DNA of 53,730 bases from Pseudomonadota bacterium. Lineage in GTDB: Bacteria > Desulfobacterota > JAPLJL01. A program made the position numbers and the translations under genes. Positions 42,140 through 50,178 of the stretch are shown here, piece after piece. The notes under the pieces were generated by a model, which searched no databases, was not told the origin of the DNA, and saw only the letters and a program-made list of their open reading frames with translations. Location: NCBI GenBank assembly GCA_026388655.1, contig JAPLJI010000069.1:1-53730 (forward strand), read 5' to 3'. Positions within the stretch are counted from its first letter, which is position 1. Each line of letters opens with the position of its first letter.

Positions 42140-43816
42140 ATGCATAAACAAACGAGACGGAAAATGTTGTTTTTCCCCGCCGTCTGCGGGTTCTTGCTGC
42201 TCGGGCTCCAGGTTTATAACGGGAGTGGTTGTGGACGGGTCGGGCAGTCAGACCTGACCGAGATGGCCACACTGCTGGAGGAAGGAAAATCCCGGCTTGG
42301 TCAGGCTGATTATGTCGGAGCCCGCGCGTATTTCACCCGAGTTTTGGACCGGTACGACTCCACCCATCCCCAGGCCAGCTTTGGCCTGGCTTTGACGGGC
42401 TTGCTGGAACTGGGGAACCAGCTCCTGCAAGTGCCTACCTTCATCATGTCACCCGGCAATGGAGGTCTGTTCCCAAGCGCTGATCAACCCGGCAACCAGA
42501 TGGTTTATGAAGCGGTCCGGGAAATCCTGGAAAATTATCGCACCAGGTTTCTCCTGCTTTCTTCCCGACTGGCCTTGATAAGTAATGATTCCCGTTTTAG
42601 TTTTTCCATTGCCTCCGCCCCCGTTTACTCCGGGGAACAGAAGGTTGTTGATCTCGGCGGCGAATACGATCTCGGGGATATTTTCATTCTGGATGCCGTT
42701 ATTTCCTCGGTTCTGGGAGGAATCGAACAGCTTTATTCCGTGAATTTTTTGGCGGATTATCTGGGGCTGGTGAATTTTGCCTCCCGGTATCTTTCGGAGG
42801 AGCTGGTAAATGGTCCTCCGGACTTCTCCCTTTATTCCGGTCTCCTGGTTTATCTCCTTAAGGATTCCCGGTATCCGGAGTTTCTGGAGTTGGCCCCGGA
42901 TGGAAAGGAACGGATGATCAGGGCCGGGAAATGGTATGGGCAGGCCACCGGTAGTCTGCTGAACGCCCTGGATTGGCTGGGAAAAAGAAAGGGAACCTGT
43001 TCCTCCCACCTGGTTTATTACGAGGATACGAACGGCGACGGGAAATATTCGGGGGGCGAACCCTTGCTTTTCCCGGAGTTAACAATTCCGCAATGGACCT
43101 CCTTGAGATTAAAAATTAATCTCACCCCGGAAGCGATCCAGGGAATCAGGGCCATCTCCGATTCATTCAGCTTTTCCTCCCGCCGGGTTTCCCTGTATCG
43201 GCACCTCTTTCCGATCGCGGAGGTGGTTCTGGCGGGAGCGAGCGAGTCCCTGGGGATATCCTCGAATCTGAGCCGGGAGATTTGGCAGGGACTAACCGGG
43301 GCGGTGGGCGATCATCTTGAATTTGAACTGGGTCATTACTTCCGGGAGCCCGTTTCCGCTCGGTCACTGCTCCCGGCCTGGAATACGGGTGAGGACCGGG
43401 ATCAGGCGTTTGATGATGAGGGGGAATTCAAAGTAGATCGTTTCCAGGACGCGAACCGCTTTCTCCTGGAATGGGATGCCTGTGAATATCCCGAGGCGGC
43501 CACCGGTTTTATCTGCTCCCGTTCGGCTGCTTCCGACCGCGGGCATTTCTCCGAAACCGATCTTTTCCCGGATTTCCCCCGGGTGACCGCGATTCCGGCG
43601 GACGGCGTCATCTCCCCGGCTCCCTATTTTCCTTTTCCCGATCCTTCTTTCAATGATCTTTTCTGGGTGAACTTAAACGGAATCCCCAACCTGAACGGGG
43701 CGGGAAGCGCAGATCCGGATTTCCACCCCGCCGATCTGTATGAGCTTAACGCCCTCCTGTCCTACTACTCCGTTTTTCTTCTCCCCTGGGTGGAAAATAT
43801 TGTCCCCGCGGAGTGA
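42140..43816 (+). CDS. Large lipoprotein of unknown function with N-terminal TPR-like helices
   Basis: 558 residues. The signal ends in NGSGC (Cys about 31). A helical N-terminus (SDLTEMATLLEEGKSRLGQA...ARAYFTRVLDRYDSTHPQA) looks like a TPR. About residues 300-312 read YYEDTNGDGKYSGGE, a DxNxDG calcium-binding loop of EF-hand or dockerin type. The rest is mixed and unassigned. I do not recognise the family. Its TGA overlaps the ATG of the SAM hydroxide adenosyltransferase fragment (TGATG). It is predicted to be a periplasmic, lipid-anchored protein. Confidence 0.72.
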   Translation: MHKQTRRKMLFFPAVCGFLLLGLQVYNGSGCGRVGQSDLTEMATLLEEGKSRLGQADYVGARAYFTRVLDRYDSTHPQASFGLALTGLLELGNQLLQVPTFIMSPGNGGLFPSADQPGNQMVYEAVREILENYRTRFLLLSSRLALISNDSRFSFSIASAPVYSGEQKVVDLGGEYDLGDIFILDAVISSVLGGIEQLYSVNFLADYLGLVNFASRYLSEELVNGPPDFSLYSGLLVYLLKDSRYPEFLELAPDGKERMIRAGKWYGQATGSLLNALDWLGKRKGTCSSHLVYYEDTNGDGKYSGGEPLLFPELTIPQWTSLRLKINLTPEAIQGIRAISDSFSFSSRRVSLYRHLFPIAEVVLAGASESLGISSNLSREIWQGLTGAVGDHLEFELGHYFREPVSARSLLPAWNTGEDRDQAFDDEGEFKVDRFQDANRFLLEWDACEYPEAATGFICSRSAASDRGHFSETDLFPDFPRVTAIPADGVISPAPYFPFPDPSFNDLFWVNLNGIPNLNGAGSADPDFHPADLYELNALLSYYSVFLLPWVENIVPAE

Positions 43817-43998
43817 TGATCTCTCCCGGAAATATTTCGGAAAAAGGTACCCCGGGCCGGGCTTTGGCCACCATCGGAGGCTTCGGTCTTCTGGAGATCG
43901 CGGTTAACCAGGGACAGGCGGATTAGATTTTAAATTTAAGGGTCGGGGACCAGGTGGCGGTGGAAAGGATGAACAAGGAAAGGAAAAAGCGGGTCTAA
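43816..43998 (+). pseudogene. C-terminal remnant of a SAM hydroxide adenosyltransferase (DUF62) with an amber stop
   Basis: The frame from ATG 43816 reads ...RALATIGGFGLLEIAVNQGQAD, then TAG at 43924-43926. It then continues in the same frame as ILNLRVGDQVAVERM to a TAA at 43996. This matches the last strands of DUF62 proteins (GSFGxLEIAVNxGxA, then LGxxVGDxV). The TAG probably replaced a CAG Gln codon. Nothing of the N-terminal domain precedes it, only the unknown lipoprotein. It is therefore a decayed fragment; a translated short peptide cannot be excluded. Confidence 0.72.
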
Positions 43999-44081
43999 TA
44001 AAGTAGCCGGTTCCCGAGAACAAACAGCCGGTAATTAATGTTCAGAAAAACCAGAATCTCGATACCAAAAATAAGGCGGTA

Positions 44082-44915
44082 ATGAAAAAAGATTTTATTA
44101 TCAGAACCCTTACGATCGCGGCGGTAATAATGATCTGGGGTTTCCTGTTTTCCTGCCACCGGCATTGCCGGAATTGTCATCCGGAAAAGCTGGTCCAGGT
44201 CAGCGTCAAGGAGGTTGGCTGGGACCGTGCCACCCGGAACCCGGTGGTATTCTTGGAGGATGTTAACGGCCGCCGGATTCTGCCGATCTGGATCGGGGAA
44301 GCCGAAGCCCGGGCGATTTTCTCCGAATTGAAACAGGAAAATCGACCCCGGCCCATGACGCATGATTTATTTATCAACCTGGTCCAGCAATTCCAGGGCC
44401 AGATCCAGGCGGCGGTGATTACGGAAATCAAGGGGAACACTTTTTTCGCCCGGCTGGAAATAGCCCGTCGGAAGGAGCGAATTTACCTGGACAGCCGTCC
44501 CAGCGACGCGATTGCCCTGGCCTTGCGGGCTAAGGCTCCGGTTTACGTGGCGGAGGCCCTGTTTTCCCGGGAGAACGGGGCGCGGGTAACCGGAGCCCCG
44601 GAGGAGGTTCCCGGGAAAGAAATAGCATCCCTGGGAATCCGGCTGCAAACCCTTACCGTCGAACTGGCCCGGCAATTTCAGGTTGAGCCCAGCCAGGGCC
44701 TGCTGGTCAGTTCGGTGACGCCGGAGGGACCGGCCGCGAGAGAGGGAATGATCCCCGGCGATATCATCGTCGAAGCCGAGGGGGGTAAATTGACTTCGCT
44801 GGCGGATTTAGAGAGAATTATCCAGTCTTCCGGAGGGGAAGGAGAATTAGAACTGGTAATTCTTCGCGGAAATGAGCGAAACAGGTTGCGTTTGAATTCA
44901 GGGACAAAAAAATAG
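44082..44915 (+). CDS. Lipoprotein fusing bifunctional nuclease (BFN/DUF151) and PDZ domains
   Basis: 277 residues. An N-terminal hydrophobic segment ends in LFSCHRHC, an imperfect lipobox. The BFN domain (about 38-165) has VFLEDVNGRRILPIWIGEAEA, MTHDLFINLV and RPSDAIALALRAKAPVYVA, all typical. The C-terminal PDZ domain (about 195-272) has GLLVSSVTPEGPAAREGMIPGDIIVEAEG. BFN proteins usually are cytoplasmic and about 160 residues. Export plus a PDZ domain suggests an envelope-located enzyme or a protease-linked sensor. Four Cys in the first 33 residues may bind a metal. It is co-directional with dodecin, 28 bp downstream. Confidence 0.85.
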   Translation: MKKDFIIRTLTIAAVIMIWGFLFSCHRHCRNCHPEKLVQVSVKEVGWDRATRNPVVFLEDVNGRRILPIWIGEAEARAIFSELKQENRPRPMTHDLFINLVQQFQGQIQAAVITEIKGNTFFARLEIARRKERIYLDSRPSDAIALALRAKAPVYVAEALFSRENGARVTGAPEEVPGKEIASLGIRLQTLTVELARQFQVEPSQGLLVSSVTPEGPAAREGMIPGDIIVEAEGGKLTSLADLERIIQSSGGEGELELVILRGNERNRLRLNSGTKK

Positions 44916-44943
44916 TTTAACAATCAAAAAGGAGGATAGGCAA

Positions 44944-45147
44944 ATGACAGTCAGCAGGGTTACGGAGGTTATTGGCCACTCCACCAAGAGCTGGGATGAT
45001 GCCATCGCGACGGCTCTCGGCCGCGCGGCCAAAACCTTGAGGAACATCGAGACAATGGAAGTTAAGAGTCAGGAAGCCAAGGTCAAGGACGGAAAGATCA
45101 CCGAATATCTGGTCAAGGTTAATATTTACTTTGTCCTGGAAAATTAA
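44944..45147 (+). CDS. Dodecin-family protein
   Basis: 67 residues: VTEVIGHSTKSWDDAIATAL, GRAAKTLRNIETMEVKSQEA, GKITEYLVKVNIYFVLE, the complete dodecin pattern. Dodecins form hollow dodecamers that store flavin or coenzyme A. The Trp in KSWDDA is the residue that stacks on flavin in characterised dodecins. The ribosome binding site is AAAAAGGAGG. Confidence 0.92.
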   Translation: MTVSRVTEVIGHSTKSWDDAIATALGRAAKTLRNIETMEVKSQEAKVKDGKITEYLVKVNIYFVLEN

Positions 45148-45191
45148 ATTCGATCTCAATCGTTTTTTGGGGAGTTGGTTTCCGGAGGGGG

Positions 45192-45746
45192 GTGATTTCC
45201 ACATTTATCATTGATTCGCCGACCCTGATGCTTTTTGGCGCGCTTTTCGCCCGCCTGAACACCCAGAAACTGGGCGGTAACGGGGATCTGCTGAAATCGT
45301 CCTGGTTTTTCCGGGGACTGATTCTTTCGGCCCTGTTCACGGCGACGGCGCTCTGGTCATATTTCCGGGCCCCGGACTGGATGTGGATGTATTTCCTGGA
45401 GGACAGCCAGACGTCCATTCCCGGTCTTATCTACATTGTGATCGTGCTTTATTTTTTCCCTTATTGTCTGGGCTACATCTGGGGGATCTGGGCGGAGCGG
45501 AAGGGCAAAAATCTCTCTTTTCTGGTGATCGGGATGGCGGTGGTTTTGAACCTTTATATCATCGGCGCCACTTTTTCCCGTTATCAGGTGGTGGGAACCC
45601 TCGAGGAGTTCCGCTCCGGAACGGCCGCGCGTCTGTCCGGGCCCAATCCGGTAAGCCTGCCGATGAACCTGGGCGCGGCGGTAATGGTGCTCTTCGGGAT
45701 CTATTGTATCGTTAAGTTTATAAAGGAAAGCCGAAAAACCTCTTGA
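45192..45746 (+). CDS. Small multi-pass membrane protein, unknown
   Basis: 184 residues with about four or five hydrophobic segments (about 5-22, 40-60, 76-100, 107-130 and 158-178). No motif is recognised. TTFSRYQV-like loops are unremarkable. GTG 45192 is directly preceded by GGAGGGG, which leaves very short spacing; a later start is possible. Its stop overlaps the frame of the macro-domain gene, suggesting co-transcription. Confidence 0.62.
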   Translation: MISTFIIDSPTLMLFGALFARLNTQKLGGNGDLLKSSWFFRGLILSALFTATALWSYFRAPDWMWMYFLEDSQTSIPGLIYIVIVLYFFPYCLGYIWGIWAERKGKNLSFLVIGMAVVLNLYIIGATFSRYQVVGTLEEFRSGTAARLSGPNPVSLPMNLGAAVMVLFGIYCIVKFIKESRKTS

Positions 45747-45772
45747 ATCCCGGTAGGCCGGGGACGGAAAAA

Positions 45773-46303
45773 ATGGAATTCCAGGCGGGAAAATCTCGGG
45801 TGGTGATCAAGGAGGGGGATATTGTCCGGGAAGAGACGGAAGCCATTGTTAACGCCGCCAACGAGACTCTTTTGGGCGGGGGCGGGGTGGATGGGGCGAT
45901 TCACCGGGTCGGGGGCCCCCAGATCCTCGAGGAATGTAAAAAAATCGGGGGTTGCAAAACCGGGAATGCCGTAATCACCTCCGGCGGAAGGCTCAGGGCT
46001 CGTTACGTTATTCACACCGTGGGCCCGGTCTTCCGGGGCGGCGGCCGCGGCGAGCCCGAGCTCCTGGCTTCCTGTTACCGCCGGAGCCTGGAGGTCGCTT
46101 CCACCCAGGGAATAAAATCCCTGGCTTTTCCCTCCATTAGCACCGGGGCCTATAATTATCCCATTGAGAAGGCTTCCCGGATTGCGATAAAAACCGTGGT
46201 TGATTGCCTGGGAAACCATCCGGAGATTCAGGAAGTGCGGTTCGTGCTTTTTTCCTCGAAGGATTTTGCGGTTTATCAAGACGCGGTTAAAGAGCTAAAA
46301 TAA
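45773..46303 (+). CDS. Macro-domain protein (O-acetyl-ADP-ribose deacetylase-like)
   Basis: 176 residues from ATG 45773; a TTG at 45743 overlapping the upstream stop would add ten. Macro-domain signatures: GDIVREETEAIVNAANETL, GGGGVDGAIHRVGG (ADP-ribose loop), YVIHTVGPVF and FPSISTGAYNYP (phosphate loop). It is of the YmdB/MacroD class that hydrolyses O-acetyl-ADP-ribose or mono-ADP-ribosyl groups. It is cytoplasmic, with no obvious ADP-ribosyltransferase nearby. Confidence 0.9.
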   Translation: MEFQAGKSRVVIKEGDIVREETEAIVNAANETLLGGGGVDGAIHRVGGPQILEECKKIGGCKTGNAVITSGGRLRARYVIHTVGPVFRGGGRGEPELLASCYRRSLEVASTQGIKSLAFPSISTGAYNYPIEKASRIAIKTVVDCLGNHPEIQEVRFVLFSSKDFAVYQDAVKELK

Positions 46304-46364
46304 AAAGGTTTGTTTCAAGAACCGGTAAAAAAATAGGGAAACACCGGGAAAGGAGATCGAATTC

Positions 46365-47075
46365 ATGGGAAAAGGAGCAAAGATAGCTTTAATCGTGGCG
46401 GTGGTTATCGCCGTGGGCGTGGGCGGGTTTTTCATCGGGCAGAAGACCAAGAAAGCGGGTAATCGGGCGGTTCCTCCCGGGGTAGCCCAAAGGATGGGAT
46501 GGGATGCGCCTTCCCCCAATCCGAATCAGCCTCCCACACCTCCTCCACCTCCGGCCAAGGTGGAGGTTAACGTTGAAGGATTGCCGAGCCGGGGACCGGC
46601 CAATGCCCCGATCACCATCCTGGAGATTTCTGATTTTGAGTGTCCTTTCTGCGCCCGGGCTTGGGGGACCGTCGACCGGATTATGCAGGAGTATCCCGGG
46701 AAAATCCGGTTAACCTTCCGGAATTTTCCCCTGCAGTTCCACCAGAACGCCCGGCCGGCCGCCGAAGCGGCTATGTCCGCGGGGGACCAGGGCAAGTTCT
46801 GGGAAATGTATGACAAAATCTTCTCCACCAAAGCGATTGATCGGCAGAGCCTGATCAATCACGCCAAGGAACTCAAGCTGGACATGAAGAAATTCACCAA
46901 ATGCCTGGATGAACAGTGCCATCGAGATCAGATCGACCGGGACCTCCAGGAAAGCGCGAAACTCGGGGTAAATGGAACCCCCTGCTTTTTCATCAACGGG
47001 AAACGGGTCGTGGGCGCCCAGCCCTACGAGGTTTTCAAGCAGGTAATCGACGAGGAACTGGCCCAGCCCAAGTAA
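46365..47075 (+). CDS. DsbA-family membrane-anchored thioredoxin-like oxidoreductase
   Basis: 236 residues. One N-terminal membrane anchor (about 6-25) is followed by a Pro-rich linker (PPTPPPPPAK). The thioredoxin-fold domain has SDFECPFCARAW, the CPFC redox motif at about 93-96, a helical insertion, and the cis-Pro loop GVNGTPCFFINGKRV. This is the periplasmic DsbA/BdbD/DUF thioredoxin type. The extra Cys in GTPC after the cis-Pro loop is noteworthy. The ribosome binding site is AAAGGAG. A terminator follows. Confidence 0.9.
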   Translation: MGKGAKIALIVAVVIAVGVGGFFIGQKTKKAGNRAVPPGVAQRMGWDAPSPNPNQPPTPPPPPAKVEVNVEGLPSRGPANAPITILEISDFECPFCARAWGTVDRIMQEYPGKIRLTFRNFPLQFHQNARPAAEAAMSAGDQGKFWEMYDKIFSTKAIDRQSLINHAKELKLDMKKFTKCLDEQCHRDQIDRDLQESAKLGVNGTPCFFINGKRVVGAQPYEVFKQVIDEELAQPK

Positions 47076-47104
47076 AAGTTCCCGAACCTTGCGGTTTTTT
47101 TTCG

Positions 47105-47133
47105 AAAGCCCCGGGGAAACCCGGGGCTTTTTT
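47105..47133 (+). terminator. Rho-independent terminator after the DsbA-like gene
   Basis: AAAGCCCCGGG, loop GAAA, CCCGGGGCTTT, followed by TTT. A stable GC-rich stem with a T-tract, between convergent genes. Confidence 0.92.
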
Positions 47134-47173
47134 GTGCAATTAAGCAGGAAAGGGCTTTTCGCGGTGGCTGAAT

Positions 47174-47740
47174 TCAGCGGTTGGTGATCCGCTCGAGGTA
47201 TTCCCCGGAACGGGTGTCGACCTTGATCTGGTCGCCTTCCTTGATGAAAAGGGGGACCTTGACCTCCAGCCCGGATTCGAGGGTGGCGGCCTTGGTGATG
47301 TTGGTGACGCTGTCGCCCTTGACCGCCGGCTCGGTGCCGATCACCTTCAACACGATCGAGGTGGGCAGGTCCAGGGCGATGGGGTTTTTCTCGAAGAAAA
47401 GGACGCGGTACTCGGAACTTTCCATCAGGTACTGCCGGGTTTCCTCCAGGGTTTCGGCCGTGATGTGGAGCTGCTCGAAGCTTTTCCCGTCCATGAAGTA
47501 ATAATTGGTCCCATCGTTGTAGAGGTATTGGAGGGTTTTTTCCTCGAAGTCCGGCTCTTCGAAGGTTTCCCCGGCGCTCACGGTTTTCTCCAGGACGGCC
47601 CCGGTTTTGAGATTCTTCAGCTTCATCCAGACGTTGGCCCGGCGCTGGGCGGTGCGGGCGTGCTGGAAATCGATCACCGTATAGAGGCCTCCCTCCAGCT
47701 TAACTTTTTTTCCTTTGCGTAAATCGGAAGTCGTGAACAT
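47174..47740 (-). CDS. efp: Elongation factor P with atypical tip loop
   Basis: 188 residues with the three-domain EF-P layout: KGKKVKLEGGLYTVIDFQH, KLKNLKTGAVLEKTVSAGE, and C-terminal KVPLFIKEGDQIKVDTRSGEYLER. It rescues ribosomes stalled at polyproline. The tip loop, usually VKPGKGxAF with a lysylated or rhamnosylated residue, here reads ARTAQRRANVW (about 28-38). The position of the modified Lys is Gln 32, flanked by Arg residues. The target for EpmA or EarP is thus absent, and a different or no modification is expected. It starts at ATG 47740 with GGGAGG upstream. Confidence 0.92.
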   Translation of the reverse strand: MFTTSDLRKGKKVKLEGGLYTVIDFQHARTAQRRANVWMKLKNLKTGAVLEKTVSAGETFEEPDFEEKTLQYLYNDGTNYYFMDGKSFEQLHITAETLEETRQYLMESSEYRVLFFEKNPIALDLPTSIVLKVIGTEPAVKGDSVTNITKAATLESGLEVKVPLFIKEGDQIKVDTRSGEYLERITNR

Positions 47741-47878
47741 GCGTTCCTCCCTTTTCTGAATGAGCGGACAGGTTGTTTTTCTGGCCGAACTGGTTGGACC
47801 GGCCGGGTTTCCGGGAATTTTTTCTGGCCTGGATGGCCGGAAGATTCCGGAAGGGGATTTTGGCCGGCTGACGCAACG

Positions 47879-48586
47879 CTATTTTTCCATAGTCTTCTGG
47901 ACGAAGGCCTGGATCTGGCGGGACTCCTGCGGGCTGAGATCGATGAAGCGGAACCCCAGCCCAAAGCGGAATTTGCCGATCGTCACGGGGAGTTTCTCCA
48001 TGCGGAGGACGTGGCTGCGGATGGAAAAAACGTTCTCATGCCCGGGTAGCGAGAAGCGGAGGTTGACCGAGGTGCCGGTCGGGAATTCCTTGGCGGATTT
48101 AACATAGATACCGCCGATACTGATATTGTCGGATTGACCGTAGAATTTTTCCCCATCCTGGAATCCTTCCACTTCGATCTCGACCCAGATGCGGATATCA
48201 ATCCGCTGGGGAATGCGCAGGAGCTGCGCCGCGGTGTCCAGGAGCATTTTCTGGGTGATCGGCTTGGTCAGGTAGGCATCGCAGCCGGCGCGCTTGCAGG
48301 CTTGGATGTCTTCCTCCTTGCCGCTGACACTGACGATAATCACCTTGATTTTTTTCAACTCTTCATCGGAGCGGATGCGCTTGAGGACTTCCAGGCCGTC
48401 CATTTCCGGAAGGTAGAGATCCAGAACCAGGAGGTCGGGTTTTTCCTTGTGGGCGAGATCCAGGGCTTCCGGCCCGGCGGTGGTGGTAAAGATCTCGCAA
48501 CCCTGCCGGCGGAAGAAGGTTTTCTCGAGTTCGAGAAAAAGCCGAACATCGTCAACTAATAGAACCTTGGTGGGTCGTTCGGTCAC
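47879..48586 (-). CDS. Response regulator with PilZ output domain
   Basis: 235 residues. The REC domain (about 1-125) has VLLVDDVRLF (acidic pocket), LLVLDLYLPEMDG (phosphoacceptor Asp), VSVSG and YLTKPIT. The PilZ domain (about 126-230) has QRIDIRI and SDNISIGGIYV, which bind cyclic di-GMP in canonical forms. It may link phosphorylation to c-di-GMP control of motility or surface functions. GTG start at 48586 overlaps the thioesterase stop by four bases. No sensor kinase is adjacent. Confidence 0.87.
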   Translation of the reverse strand: MTERPTKVLLVDDVRLFLELEKTFFRRQGCEIFTTTAGPEALDLAHKEKPDLLVLDLYLPEMDGLEVLKRIRSDEELKKIKVIIVSVSGKEEDIQACKRAGCDAYLTKPITQKMLLDTAAQLLRIPQRIDIRIWVEIEVEGFQDGEKFYGQSDNISIGGIYVKSAKEFPTGTSVNLRFSLPGHENVFSIRSHVLRMEKLPVTIGKFRFGLGFRFIDLSPQESRQIQAFVQKTMEK

Positions 48587-49008
48587 GATGTTCTCCTGGA
48601 GATAACGTGCACGGCGGTCCCCTTGGCCAGGAGCTCACCGTTTTCCTGGTGGATTTCCGCTTCTTCCACCCCTACGATTTTCCCCCGGTAAATTACCTGG
48701 CCGGTCGCGGCAAGGCGGCCGGGGTATACGGGCCGGAGGTATTTGATGTTGAGATCGACCGTCACCGCCATCTCGGTCGCATCCAGACGGCTGGCCAGGG
48801 CCAGGCCGCAGGCCGAGTCGATCAGGGAAGCCAGGCTTCCACCGTGAAGGGATCCGTAGATGTTGGTCAGGGATTCCCCGGCTTCCATGATAAATCTGGA
48901 CCGTCCGTCTCCGCAGCTTTCGACCCGCATGCCCATATGCCGGTAGAAGGGCGAGGAATTCACCGCGGCCTGGACAAATTCCAAGTAGCTGGGTTGGGGG
49001 TGGTCCAA
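48583..49008 (-). CDS. PaaI-family hotdog thioesterase
   Basis: 141 residues. Hotdog signature: IYGSLHGGSLASLIDSACGLAL, then VDLNIKYLRPVYPG. It hydrolyses an acyl-CoA. TTG start 49008 follows GGGAGG; the stop overlaps the REC-PilZ start by four bases and the upstream lipocalin gene ends two bases before its start, so the three genes form a tight operon. Confidence 0.85.
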   Translation of the reverse strand: MDHPQPSYLEFVQAAVNSSPFYRHMGMRVESCGDGRSRFIMEAGESLTNIYGSLHGGSLASLIDSACGLALASRLDATEMAVTVDLNIKYLRPVYPGRLAATGQVIYRGKIVGVEEAEIHQENGELLAKGTAVHVISRRTS

Positions 49009-49009
49009 T

Positions 49010-50053
49010 TCATCCTCCCGAATTCATTATTTCCTGCATACCTGAACCGATTTTTCTTACTTTTTCGCCGTTAATGTCAAGGTTGAGCTCCAGCTCGGCC
49101 AGGAAGCGAAGGTAAGCCGGCTGTTTTTTAGTAGGGTAGCGGGGATAGGAAAAAAGAAAAGCTTCCACCATCGGCCCGGATTTTAGGGAACCTTGGACGG
49201 TGATTCCGTTCTGTTCGAATTCGAAGCGCATCTTCCCCGGGTAAGGGGATTTGGTGTTCGGCTCGGTTCTCCAATCGGATTCCTGGATGATATTCAGGTC
49301 GGGGCCGAAGTCAGTAAAATTGAGGAGCTTTTCCCGGCCGCGGGCGAGCAGGGCGCAGATGAGCTTGGAGCTAAACAGCTCGGGGGGCATGTACCCGGCG
49401 GGCATGATAAAGGTAAAATCATCCAGCCAGAATTTGAGCCAGTACCAGCGCTCGAAGAGGCGGCCCAGGATGATATTCCCCCGGCCCTGCTCGTGATACC
49501 CCAACCCGGTCACGGGGACTTTCTTTCCCGCGATCGCCAGCGTTCCTTTTACATCCCCGCGGGGTACGAATTCGATGTAATTGAAATAGGCGGAACCGGA
49601 GGGATCGAAAGGCTGGAACATAGCGGGGTTGGAAAACCCCATTTCGTCCAGGGGGGTCCAGGGTGGCAGGAGGGGTGAAAGCTCCAGCTCCATCCCGATT
49701 TCTCCTTCCGATAAATTGAGCTGGTAGCGATCGCCTACGCAACTAACCAGGTTCTTCCCGACTTTTACCTTCAGACCCTTCCGGGATCCCTGGGATTCGG
49801 AAAGGGGATAGGCTTTCTTGGCGTCGTAGCGCTTTCCCTCGGGGGTGAGAACGGTCAGCCAGACCTCGGGGGTAAGCCTGGGGAGACTGACCCCCGGAAC
49901 GGAACCGACCGAGCGGGGCAAAATGACCGCGGCCCCGGTGTATCCATTGGTGAAGATGAAATCGAAATAAAGCCACTGCCAGTAGTCGGGGTGCTCGTCG
50001 TAATGCCAGGCATTTTCTTCCCGGGAAATGGGGGTCCAATCGGAAAAATTCAT
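49010..50053 (-). CDS. CrtC/AttH-like lipocalin-fold protein
   Basis: 347 residues without a signal peptide. AttH/CrtC (hydroxyneurosporene synthase) features: WQWLYFDFIFTNG near the start, FNYIEFVPRGDVKGTLAI in the middle and the signature GLGYHEQGRGNIIL (CrtC GxGYHDHNxG) followed by WYWLKFWLDDFTF. The family comprises carotenoid hydratases and other enzymes on hydrophobic substrates; the actual reaction here is unknown. It heads the operon with the thioesterase and REC-PilZ regulator. The ribosome binding site is AAGGAG. Confidence 0.72.
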   Translation of the reverse strand: MNFSDWTPISREENAWHYDEHPDYWQWLYFDFIFTNGYTGAAVILPRSVGSVPGVSLPRLTPEVWLTVLTPEGKRYDAKKAYPLSESQGSRKGLKVKVGKNLVSCVGDRYQLNLSEGEIGMELELSPLLPPWTPLDEMGFSNPAMFQPFDPSGSAYFNYIEFVPRGDVKGTLAIAGKKVPVTGLGYHEQGRGNIILGRLFERWYWLKFWLDDFTFIMPAGYMPPELFSSKLICALLARGREKLLNFTDFGPDLNIIQESDWRTEPNTKSPYPGKMRFEFEQNGITVQGSLKSGPMVEAFLFSYPRYPTKKQPAYLRFLAELELNLDINGEKVRKIGSGMQEIMNSGG

Positions 50054-50088
50054 GGTTTAATCTCCTTATAATTAAATCGTGGCTTGTT

Positions 50089-50094
50089 ATTATA
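50089..50094 (-). promoter_or_regulatory. Candidate -10 box upstream of the lipocalin operon
   Basis: Minus-strand TATAAT (50094 to 50089), about 36 bp upstream of ATG 50053. No good -35 hexamer lies at 17 bp (GTTAGA), so support is limited to the perfect -10 box and position. Confidence 0.35.
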
Positions 50095-50178
50095 CCACAA
50101 GGAAATTAAAATCTAACCCAAATTTTGGAAAGCCTCCGGGCTCGAAGTTAATCTGCAGTTTGAGGAGGGGTTGGCTGC

